In this document: in pieces, positions 57,496 through 64,000 of the stretch
Numbering within the stretch: the stretch's first letter is position 1
Layout: every line of letters starts with the position of its first letter
From: Burkholderia diffusa
GTDB taxonomy: Bacteria > Pseudomonadota > Gammaproteobacteria > Burkholderiales > Burkholderiaceae
NCBI RefSeq assembly: GCF_001718315.1
Contig: NZ_CP013363.1
Span: 1,674,001-1,738,000, forward strand
Direction: 5' to 3'
DNA length: 64,000 nucleotides
Made by a program: the position numbers and the translations under genes
The notes under the pieces: model-generated
Told to the model about the DNA's origin: nothing
Database searches by the model: none
The model's input: the letters and a program-made list of their open reading frames with translations, nothing else

Positions 57496-57746
57496 GAGGG
57501 GCTCCGGAGAAGTGATTCGGTGTCGCAGGCTATCGGGCGGACATGACGCAAACGTGACGTGTCACTTACAGGACATTGACAAGTCATCCGCGAACGATCC
57601 GTCATTGCTCGCAAGACTCGAACGGCCGCCTTCCGCGCAAGCAAGCGGGAATAAACCCGTCACCGCATCGGTATGGCATGCGAAAGCGCCGGCTAATTCC
57701 AGGACGATCCGGCCGTCCGGTTCCGTCATACGAATGCGAGGCTCAC

Positions 57747-58691
57747 ATGTCTTCATCGACTCCCACCCGCCCGTCGCGCCGCAAGGCCCTGCAATGCATG
57801 GCATTCGGCGGCCTCGGCACGCTGTTTACGCTGTCGGGCGGCATCCTCACGCCGTTCGATCTCGCGCTGGCGCAAAGCGGCGCCGCACTCCCCGCGAACG
57901 CGGGCCGGCCGCTGTTCGTGCAGATCAGCGACACGCACATCGGCTTCAACAAGGACGCGAATCCCGACGTCGCGGCCACGTTGCGGCAGACGATCGATCT
58001 GGTCAACGGGATGCCTGCCGCGCCCGCGCTCGCGATTCACACCGGCGACATCACACACCTGTCCAAGGCGGAAGAATTCGACCACGCGTCGCAACTGCTG
58101 TCCGCGCTGCGCGTGCCCGAGCTGCATACGGTGCCCGGCGAACACGACGTGACCGACGGCTCGGGCGCGGAATATTTCAGCCGATTCGGCAAGGCGTCCG
58201 ACAACCGCGGCTACTACAGCTTCGATCATGCGGGCGTGCATTTCGTCGCGCTCGTCAACGTGATGCATTTCAAGCCCAACGGGCTCGGCAGCTTCGGCGA
58301 CGAGCAACTCGCGTGGCTCGCGCAGGATCTGAAGGGGCAATCGTCGAGCACGCCGATCGTCGTGTTCTCGCACATGCCGATGTGGACTATCTACGAGCCG
58401 TGGGGCTGGGGCACCGGCGACGCGCCGCAAACGATGGCGCTGCTGCGCCGCTTCGGCTCCGTCACCGTGCTGAACGGGCACATCCACCAGATCGTGTCGA
58501 AGGTCGAGGGCAACGTGACGTTCCACACCGCGCGCTCCACCGCGTTCCCGCAGCCGACCGCCGGCAACGGCCCGGGTCCGGTGCCGCTCACGGTGCCGCA
58601 CGACCGGCTGCCCGCGATGCTCGGCGTGACGACCGTCGATTTCGCCGGCCATCCCGTCGCCGCGTCGCTGCACGACACGACGCTCGCCTGA
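57747..58691 (+). CDS. Tat-exported metallophosphoesterase
   Basis: The protein has 314 residues from the ATG at 57747. A twin-arginine signal (PSRRKALQCMAFGGLGTLFT) is followed by the metallophosphatase motifs FVQISDTHIG, HTGDITHL, VPGEHDV, VFSHMPMW and LNGHIHQI. These form a two-metal site. The Tat signal suggests a folded metal-loaded periplasmic enzyme. The cupredoxin gene follows by 23 bases, so the two are co-transcribed. Confidence 0.92.
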   Translation: MSSSTPTRPSRRKALQCMAFGGLGTLFTLSGGILTPFDLALAQSGAALPANAGRPLFVQISDTHIGFNKDANPDVAATLRQTIDLVNGMPAAPALAIHTGDITHLSKAEEFDHASQLLSALRVPELHTVPGEHDVTDGSGAEYFSRFGKASDNRGYYSFDHAGVHFVALVNVMHFKPNGLGSFGDEQLAWLAQDLKGQSSSTPIVVFSHMPMWTIYEPWGWGTGDAPQTMALLRRFGSVTVLNGHIHQIVSKVEGNVTFHTARSTAFPQPTAGNGPGPVPLTVPHDRLPAMLGVTTVDFAGHPVAASLHDTTLA

Positions 58692-58714
58692 TCCTGATAC
58701 GCAAGGAGACCGAC

Positions 58715-59053
58715 ATGACCATCCTCAAGCGCTCGACGCTGGCCGCCGCGCTCCTGTGCGCGGCCGCGGCCGGCACGCCGCTCGCCGCCCTCGCGCAAAC
58801 CCCGGCCGGCCCGCTCGTGACGATTCGCAATTTCATGTTTTCGCCGATGTCGACCACGATCAAGGCCGGCACGACGGTCACGTGGAAAAACCTCGACGCC
58901 GAACCGCATACCGTCGTCAACGACGCGGGCATCTTCCACTCGAAAGCGCTCGACCAGGACGAGACCTACTCGTTTCGTTTCGACAAGCCGGGCGTCTACA
59001 AGGTGTTCTGCGGGATTCATCCGTACATGAAGGAGACCATCACCGTGGAATGA
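58715..59053 (+). CDS. Exported cupredoxin (plastocyanin/azurin-like)
   Basis: The protein has 112 residues. The signal peptide ends at about AALAQ. The copper ligands are His in EPHTVVND and Cys, His and Met in VFCGIHPYM, a type 1 copper site. It should shuttle electrons in the periplasm. GCAAGGAGACCGAC is a strong ribosome site. It is paired with the metallophosphoesterase, as in related Burkholderia loci. Confidence 0.92.
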   Translation: MTILKRSTLAAALLCAAAAGTPLAALAQTPAGPLVTIRNFMFSPMSTTIKAGTTVTWKNLDAEPHTVVNDAGIFHSKALDQDETYSFRFDKPGVYKVFCGIHPYMKETITVE

Positions 59054-59169
59054 CGCGGCGCGCCGCATGGCCCGCGAACGTCCAACCGCGCGGACGCCGC
59101 CCGACGATCGCCTACACTGGTTCCATCCGGCCGGCCCCCCGCCGGCCGTCACCGACCACGAGGCAAGCG

Positions 59170-60309
59170 ATGACGGCAAGTCAACCCGCACATCCGGCAC
59201 TGCCGGGCCAGGTCGTGCTCGTGCTCCAGGGCGGCGGCGCGCTGGGCGCATACCAGCTCGGCGTATTCGAGGCGATGGACGCGGCGGGCATTCAGCCCGA
59301 CTGGGTCATCGGCACGTCGATCGGCGCGATCAACGCGGCGCTGATCGCCGGCAACGCGCCTGGACACCGCGCGCAACGGATGGGCGAATTCTGGCGTCAC
59401 GTCACCGAACGGCCCGCCGTGAACGTGCCGGGCTTTCCCACGAGCTGGGACAAGATCGGCTCGGAACTCGCGGTCATCGGCGCGGGCCTGCCGGGATTCT
59501 TCCGGCCGAATCCCGCTGCATGGCTCGGGCCGCTCGCGCGGGTCGGCGTCGAGCGCGCGTCTTACTACGTGGTCGAGCCGCTGCGCGACACGCTTGCGTC
59601 GCTCGTCGACCTTGACCTGATGAACGCGGGCCGGCCACGACTGACCGTCGGCGCGGTCAACGCGTGCACGGGCACGATGCGCTATTTCGATTCGCGCGAG
59701 CGGCCGCTCGGCATCGAGCACGTGATGAGTTCGGGCGCGCTGCCGCCCGCGTTCCCCGCCGTGCGGGTCGACGGCACGCCCTACTGGGACGGCGGCATCT
59801 ACTCGAATACGCCGGTCGAGGTCGTTCTGGACGACGCCCCGCGTCGCAGCTCGGTGATTTTCTCGGTGCAGATGTGGAATCCGGTCGGGCCGGAGCCGCA
59901 AAGCATCTGGCAGGTGTCGGAGCGGCAGAAGGACATCCAGTATGCGAGCCGCACGGACAGCAACATCGCGCGGCAGCAGCAGATTCACCGGCTGCGCCAC
60001 GTGATCCGTGAACTGGTGATGCGGCTGCCGGAGGCGGAGCGCACGACGGCCGATGTGAAAGCACTCGCCGCGTGGGGATGCCAGACCACGATGCACGTGA
60101 TCAAGCTCGCGGCGCCGCGACTCGACGGCGACGATCAGTGGAAGGACATCGATTTCACACCCGCCGGTATCGCGGCGCGCCGGCAGGCCGGGTTCGACGC
60201 GACCATGCAGGCGATCGCCGCGCGGCCCTGGGATCTGCCGATGGACCCGACGGAAGGGCTCAGCGTCTGGAGTCCGGAAGAAAACCGGATCGGCGAGCGG
60301 CATAACTGA
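59170..60309 (+). CDS. Patatin-like phospholipase
   Basis: The protein has 379 residues. LQGGGALGAYQLGVFEAMDA is the oxyanion hole, GTSIGAIN is the nucleophile elbow and WDGGIYSNTP carries the catalytic Asp. A C-terminal DUF3734-like part follows (SERQKDIQYASRTDSNIARQ). There is no signal peptide, so it is a cytoplasmic lipid hydrolase, possibly in membrane or polyhydroxyalkanoate metabolism. Confidence 0.9.
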   Translation: MTASQPAHPALPGQVVLVLQGGGALGAYQLGVFEAMDAAGIQPDWVIGTSIGAINAALIAGNAPGHRAQRMGEFWRHVTERPAVNVPGFPTSWDKIGSELAVIGAGLPGFFRPNPAAWLGPLARVGVERASYYVVEPLRDTLASLVDLDLMNAGRPRLTVGAVNACTGTMRYFDSRERPLGIEHVMSSGALPPAFPAVRVDGTPYWDGGIYSNTPVEVVLDDAPRRSSVIFSVQMWNPVGPEPQSIWQVSERQKDIQYASRTDSNIARQQQIHRLRHVIRELVMRLPEAERTTADVKALAAWGCQTTMHVIKLAAPRLDGDDQWKDIDFTPAGIAARRQAGFDATMQAIAARPWDLPMDPTEGLSVWSPEENRIGERHN

Positions 60310-60338
60310 CGCCGCGGGCGCCGTGCCGCGCGTTGCGC

Positions 60339-61043
60339 TTACAGTGCGCGCACGATCCCGCCGTCGACCCGAATGTTCTGGCCGGTGATGTAGCCGGCGC
60401 CTTCCGACAGCAGAAACGTCACCGTCTGCGCGATCTCCTGCGTTCTGCCGAAGCGGCCGACCGGAATGCGCGCGACGATCTCGGGCGTCTCCGGCCAGCT
60501 GTCGATGAAGCCGGGCAGCACCGAATTGATGCGGATGTTGTCCTTCGCATATCGATCGGCGTACAGGCGCGTGACGGAACTCAGCGCCGCGCGCAGCGCG
60601 GACGACACCGGCATCGCCTGCTCGGGTGCATCGGCCGCGAAGCTCGAGATGTTGACCACCGCGCCGCCGCCCTGCTTCAGGAAGACGGGCGTCACCCGGC
60701 GCAGCACGCGAACGACGTTGAGCACGATCAGGTCGAGCCCCGCGTGCCATTTGTCGTCCTCGATCGCGAGCAGGTCGCCCTTTGGCGGATGCCCGGTGTT
60801 GTTGACGACCGCGTCGATGCGGCCGTACTTCGCGAGCGTCCCGTTCACGAAACGCTCGATGTCGGCATCTTCCGTGACGGAGCCAGCCATGCCGAAACCG
60901 CCGAGTTCCCCGGCAAGCTCTACCGCGCTGCCGGACGGCGACATCAGCGCCACGCGATAACCGCTGCTCGCAAGATCCCGCGCGATTGCAGCGCCCATGC
61001 CCTTGCCCGCCGCCGTCACCAATGCCACTTTCTCTACAGTCAT
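60339..61043 (-). CDS. Atypical SDR lacking the YxxxK pair
   Basis: The start is the ATG at 61043 (MTVEKVALVTAAGKGMGAAI), giving 234 residues. The TAAGKGMG cofactor motif and VVNNTG are normal. At the catalytic position, where Y-x-x-x-K is expected, the sequence is AMPVSSALRAAL, so both Tyr and Lys are replaced. The C-terminus (PGFIDSWPE, GYITGQNIRVDGGI) is family-typical. It may bind cofactor but use another mechanism. It is divergent from the LysR gene, a common regulator-target pair. Confidence 0.88.
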   Translation of the reverse strand: MTVEKVALVTAAGKGMGAAIARDLASSGYRVALMSPSGSAVELAGELGGFGMAGSVTEDADIERFVNGTLAKYGRIDAVVNNTGHPPKGDLLAIEDDKWHAGLDLIVLNVVRVLRRVTPVFLKQGGGAVVNISSFAADAPEQAMPVSSALRAALSSVTRLYADRYAKDNIRINSVLPGFIDSWPETPEIVARIPVGRFGRTQEIAQTVTFLLSEGAGYITGQNIRVDGGIVRAL

Positions 61044-61164
61044 GCTGTTCTCCCGGATAGGTCGGCTCAGCGCCGCGATGTTCGTCATGAAGCGCTACTC
61101 TAGGACTCTATAATCGCCCTGTCGAACGATGATTTCTCCACACACACTGTAGATTTTCTACTGC

Positions 61165-62064
61165 ATGAAGGTTCTGTCGCGTACCCGTCGGTTCCCGCCG
61201 CTCAATGCACTTCGCGCGTTCGAGGCCGCCGCGCGTCACCTCAATTTCCGGCTGGCCGCCGACGAACTCGGCGTGACCCAGGGCGCGGTGGCGCAGCAGG
61301 TCAGGCATCTGGAGGACGTCGTGGAGATTCAGCTGTTCCGGCGGCTGCCCAGGGGGCTGGCGCTGACGCGCGAAGGGCTCGAGTACTTTTCGTCGGTCCA
61401 GCGCGCGCTTCAGATCATCGCCGATGCGACGGACGCCCTGGGCCAGCGTCCCATGGTCCTGACGGTCAGCACGACGCCATCGTTCGCGTCGAAGTGGCTG
61501 ATCCCGCGCCTGTCGGACTTCGGCCGCCTGCACCCCGACATCGAGGTTCGCGTCATCGCCGACGAACGCCTTGCGTCGTTCCGGGCCGACGGCGTCGACA
61601 TCGCGATCCGGCTCGGCAAGCCGCCGTTCCCGGCCAGCCTCGTCGCGCAATTGCTGTTTCCGCTCGACATCTTCGCCGTCGCCAGCCCGACACTGCTGGA
61701 CAGCGCCCCGCCGATCCGAACACCCGTTGATTTGTCGAAGCATGCGCTGTTGCACGACGCGCACGACCTGTGGCCGGAGTTCATCGAGAAGCTCGGCGGA
61801 AAGGGGCAGACCGATCCGACGAAAGGGCCGCGGTTCAGCCAGTCGCTGCTCGCCATCGACGCCGCCATCGCGGGTCAAGGCATCGCGCTGACCAGCGAGC
61901 CGCTCGTCGAACGCGATATCGCGGAAGGCCGGCTGCGCCGCGTGTTCGATTTTTCGTTTCCGATGTCGCTCGGGTTTTACGTCGTCTTTCCGCAGGCCAG
62001 CGCCCATTCGGAAGCGCTCGAGGCCATGCGCCGCTGGCTGTTCGCGCAATACGCGGACGCGTGA
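61165..62064 (+). CDS. LysR-family regulator (GcvA-like)
   Basis: The protein has 299 residues. FPPLNALRAFEAAARHLNFR, LAADELGVTQGAVAQQVRHL and the RRLPRGLALTREG segment form the winged helix of the GcvA-like subgroup; the C-terminal two thirds are the ligand domain. It is divergent from the SDR gene at 60339 and probably regulates it. Confidence 0.92.
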   Translation: MKVLSRTRRFPPLNALRAFEAAARHLNFRLAADELGVTQGAVAQQVRHLEDVVEIQLFRRLPRGLALTREGLEYFSSVQRALQIIADATDALGQRPMVLTVSTTPSFASKWLIPRLSDFGRLHPDIEVRVIADERLASFRADGVDIAIRLGKPPFPASLVAQLLFPLDIFAVASPTLLDSAPPIRTPVDLSKHALLHDAHDLWPEFIEKLGGKGQTDPTKGPRFSQSLLAIDAAIAGQGIALTSEPLVERDIAEGRLRRVFDFSFPMSLGFYVVFPQASAHSEALEAMRRWLFAQYADA

Positions 62065-62117
62065 CGCGCTGATGCCCCGACCGATCAACAACCCCACTCG
62101 CGTCAGTGCCTTCGCGC

Positions 62118-62137
62118 ATATCGCATTTTTCCGATAT
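62118..62137. promoter_or_regulatory. Candidate ArsR-type operator
   Basis: ATATCG, 8 bases, CGATAT is a perfect interrupted dyad, 71 bases before the ArsR gene start. It suggests autoregulation. Confidence 0.55.
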
Positions 62138-62208
62138 ATGATTCGCCCATCGACGATACCCGTTTGCACCGGTTTTCCAGCAGAACGCCCCGAACGCCAT
62201 ACCCTTCC

Positions 62209-62517
62209 ATGCCGACCGAACTCGACATCGACGCGATCCTGAAAGCGCTTTCGAACCCCGTGCGCCGGGAAATCCTCGTCTGGCTGAAAACGCCGGGCGC
62301 GCATTTCCCGGAGCAGACGCTGCCGTACGACCACGGCGTCTGTGCCGGACAGATCGACGCGCGCTGCGGGCTGTCGCAGTCGACCGTCTCCGCGCATCTG
62401 GCGACGCTGCAGCGCGCCGGGCTCGTGACGTCGACGCGGATCGGCCAGTGGGCGTTCTTCAAGCGCAACGAGGCCGTCATCGACGCATTTCTCGACGCTC
62501 TGCGCCGCGAACTCTGA
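62209..62517 (+). CDS. ArsR-family repressor
   Basis: The protein has 102 residues from the ATG at 62209. LKALSNPVRREILVWLKTPG and QSTVSAHLATLQRAGLVTST are the ArsR winged helix. A single Cys lies in GVCAGQIDARCGLSQ. The next gene, an ene-reductase, starts 71 bases downstream and is the likely target. Related pairs sense electrophiles through cysteine. Confidence 0.88.
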   Translation: MPTELDIDAILKALSNPVRREILVWLKTPGAHFPEQTLPYDHGVCAGQIDARCGLSQSTVSAHLATLQRAGLVTSTRIGQWAFFKRNEAVIDAFLDALRREL

Positions 62518-62588
62518 CCCAGGCCATGCGGGCCGCACGCCGCGCACGACGCGGCGGTCATCCCGCCTTTCTGAAGAGGTTATCTGCC

Positions 62589-63650
62589 ATGCCCACCCTG
62601 TTCGATCCCGTTACCCTCGGCGACCTGACCCTGCCGAACCGCGTCGTGATGGCGCCGCTCACCCGTGCCCGCGCCGGCAGCGCGCGCGTGCCCAACGACC
62701 TGATGGCCCGCTATTACGCCGAGCGCGCGTCGGCCGGCCTGATCATCAGCGAAGCGACCTCGGTCACGCCGCAAGGCGTCGGATACGCGGACACGCCGGG
62801 CATCTGGTCCGACGAGCAGGTGGAAGGCTGGAAGCGCGTGACGCAGGCCGTGCACGCGGCCGGCGGCCGCATCGTGCTGCAGCTCTGGCACGTCGGCCGG
62901 ATTTCCGACCCGATGTTCCTGAACGGCGACCTGCCGGTCGCGCCGAGCGCGATCGCCGCCGGCGGCCATGTGAGCCTCGTGCGGCCGCCGCGCCCGTTCG
63001 TGACCCCGCGCGCGCTCGAACTTGATGAAATTCCGGGCATCGTCGCCGCGTACCGCAACGGTGCCGAGAATGCGAAGAAGGCCGGGTTCGACGGCGTCGA
63101 GATCCACGGCGCGAACGGCTACCTGCTCGACCAGTTCCTGCAGGACAGCACCAACCACCGCACGGACGCATACGGCGGCCCGATCGAGAACCGCGCGCGC
63201 CTGCTGCTCGAGGTGGTCGACGCGGCGATCGACGTGTGGGGCGCGGGCCGGGTCGGCGTGCATCTCGCGCCGCGCGGCGACGCGCATACGATGGGCGATT
63301 CCGATCCGGCCGCGACGTTCGGTTACGTCGCGCGCGAACTCGGCCGCCGCAAGATCGCGTTCATCTTCACGCGCGAATCGTATTCGGGCGACCAGTTGAG
63401 CCCGCGTCTGAAGGAAGCGTTCGGCGGCCCGCTGATCGCGAACGAGCAGTTCACGCTCGACTCGGCGCAGGAAACGCTCGCGAGCGGCCAAGCCGACGCG
63501 ATCGCGTGGGGCAAGCTGTTCATCGCGAACCCGGACCTGCCGCGTCGCCTCGAGCTCGGCGCGCCGCTGAACAAGCCGGTGCCGGAGACGTTCTACGCCG
63601 AAGGCGAAACGGGTTACACCGACTACCCGGCGCTCAGCGACGCGGCCTGA
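62589..63650 (+). CDS. Old Yellow Enzyme family ene-reductase (NemA-like)
   Basis: The protein has 353 residues. [20 protein letters not shown] is the FMN-binding start. [16 protein letters not shown] holds the His-x-x-Asn that binds substrate; NHRTDAYGG is the family signature. It reduces activated C=C bonds, such as maleimides or nitro-olefins, using NAD(P)H. GAGGTTATCTGCC precedes the ATG. It is probably controlled by the ArsR protein just upstream, as in nemRA-like loci. Confidence 0.93.
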   Translation: MPTLFDPVTLGDLTLPNRVVMAPLTRARAGSARVPNDLMARYYAERASAGLIISEATSVTPQGVGYADTPGIWSDEQVEGWKRVTQAVHAAGGRIVLQLWHVGRISDPMFLNGDLPVAPSAIAAGGHVSLVRPPRPFVTPRALELDEIPGIVAAYRNGAENAKKAGFDGVEIHGANGYLLDQFLQDSTNHRTDAYGGPIENRARLLLEVVDAAIDVWGAGRVGVHLAPRGDAHTMGDSDPAATFGYVARELGRRKIAFIFTRESYSGDQLSPRLKEAFGGPLIANEQFTLDSAQETLASGQADAIAWGKLFIANPDLPRRLELGAPLNKPVPETFYAEGETGYTDYPALSDAA

Positions 63651-63665
63651 CGGCCGGCGACACGT

Positions 63666-64000
63666 TCATGCGCGCACGTCCGCGCGCATGAACACGCGCT
63701 GCGTCTCGTCGAGCCCGCGTGCAACGTGATGCGCGCGAATGGCGCGCAGCGTGTCGTCGAGCGACGCGTCATCGATGATGTCGAAGCCGAGGCGCACGTA
63801 GTACGGCGCATTCCAAGGCGCGGCGCGGAACGTCGACAGCACGACTTCGGCGATGCCGTCTTGCGCGGCGCGCGTCATGACCCGTTCGATCAGGCGCGCG
63901 CCGATCCGCTGCCCGGCGTGCGACGGCGCGACATCCACCTCCTCCAGATAAAGCCGCCGCGCATCGAGCAGCCGGTAGAACGCAAAGCCCACGCACGCCC
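63666..64000 (-). CDS. GNAT-family acetyltransferase (C-terminal part; cut by window edge)
   Basis: The frame is open from the window edge to the stop at 63666, giving 110 visible residues. VGFAFYRLLDARRLYLEEVD, then VAPSHAGQRIGARLIERVMT, contain the acetyl-CoA motif (Q-x-I-G-x-R), and APYYVRLGFDIID is motif B. The N-terminus lies outside the window. The substrate is unknown. Confidence 0.88.
   Translation of the reverse strand, partial: ACVGFAFYRLLDARRLYLEEVDVAPSHAGQRIGARLIERVMTRAAQDGIAEVVLSTFRAAPWNAPYYVRLGFDIIDDASLDDTLRAIRAHHVARGLDETQRVFMRADVRA

Noticed and set aside
1-64000. CRISPR arrays, rRNA and tRNA genes
   Set aside because: I looked for regularly spaced repeats and for tRNA-like or rRNA-like segments and saw none; a tRNA scan would be needed to exclude a divergent tRNA.

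Overview
The window is GC-rich betaproteobacterial DNA, most likely from Burkholderia (probably the B. cepacia complex). Typical genus markers are a DUF4148 protein, a DUF3331 protein, a YXWGXW-repeat protein, a Burkholderia-type trimeric porin and the ribA-CBS gene pair. All functional calls come from reading translations and motifs; no database search was run.

Bases 1-3164 hold the start of a restriction-modification type DNA methyltransferase (cut by the window edge) and a complete type VI secretion effector cassette in the order PAAR, DUF4123 adaptor, small co-adaptor, Tox-REase-5 nuclease, Imm52-type immunity protein. This is the gene order of the TseT/TsiT locus of Pseudomonas aeruginosa.

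Bases 3203-39887 are an apparently complete myovirus-type prophage of about 36.7 kb. The late genes run leftward. From right to left they are small and large terminase, gpW-like joiner, lambda-type portal, ClpP-like protease, decoration protein, capsid and joining proteins, then a P2-type contractile tail (V, W, J, I, fibre, fibre chaperone, sheath, tube, E/E' chaperones, tape measure, U, X, D), the lysis genes (holin, lysozyme, Rz with embedded Rz1) and a Dam-like methylase. The early leftward genes are Cro/YdaS, a CII-like protein, DnaB helicase, an O-like initiator and a Q-like protein. A divergent rightward repressor faces Cro across three operators. A second, inverted copy of the operator pair precedes a rightward operon of very small genes that ends in ParB-like and AlpA-like proteins. 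A LexA box lies between the two operator blocks. Cargo at 34.6-38.5 kb includes a secreted proline-linker protein, a Cys-rich mini-protein, two adjacent membrane proteins and a HEPN (AbiU2-like) protein. A tyrosine integrase ends the element next to ribA.

Bases 40109-64000 are ordinary chromosome: ribA, CBS protein, DUF4148, rnk, porin, YXWGXW protein, an isochorismatase-type hydrolase, two SDRs, an NCS1 permease, soxR, a TetR regulator divergent from ndh, a 5'-truncated dicarboxylate symporter, an ABC transporter, a metallophosphoesterase-cupredoxin pair, a patatin, LysR and ArsR regulators, an Old Yellow Enzyme and a partial GNAT protein.

The main unusual signals are a short palindrome (AAAGYNRCTTT) repeated ten times only in the prophage late region, the duplicated operator module, an SOS-controlled gene whose transcript would run antisense into a repressor lacking a cleavage domain, and the candidate defence cassette beside the integrase.
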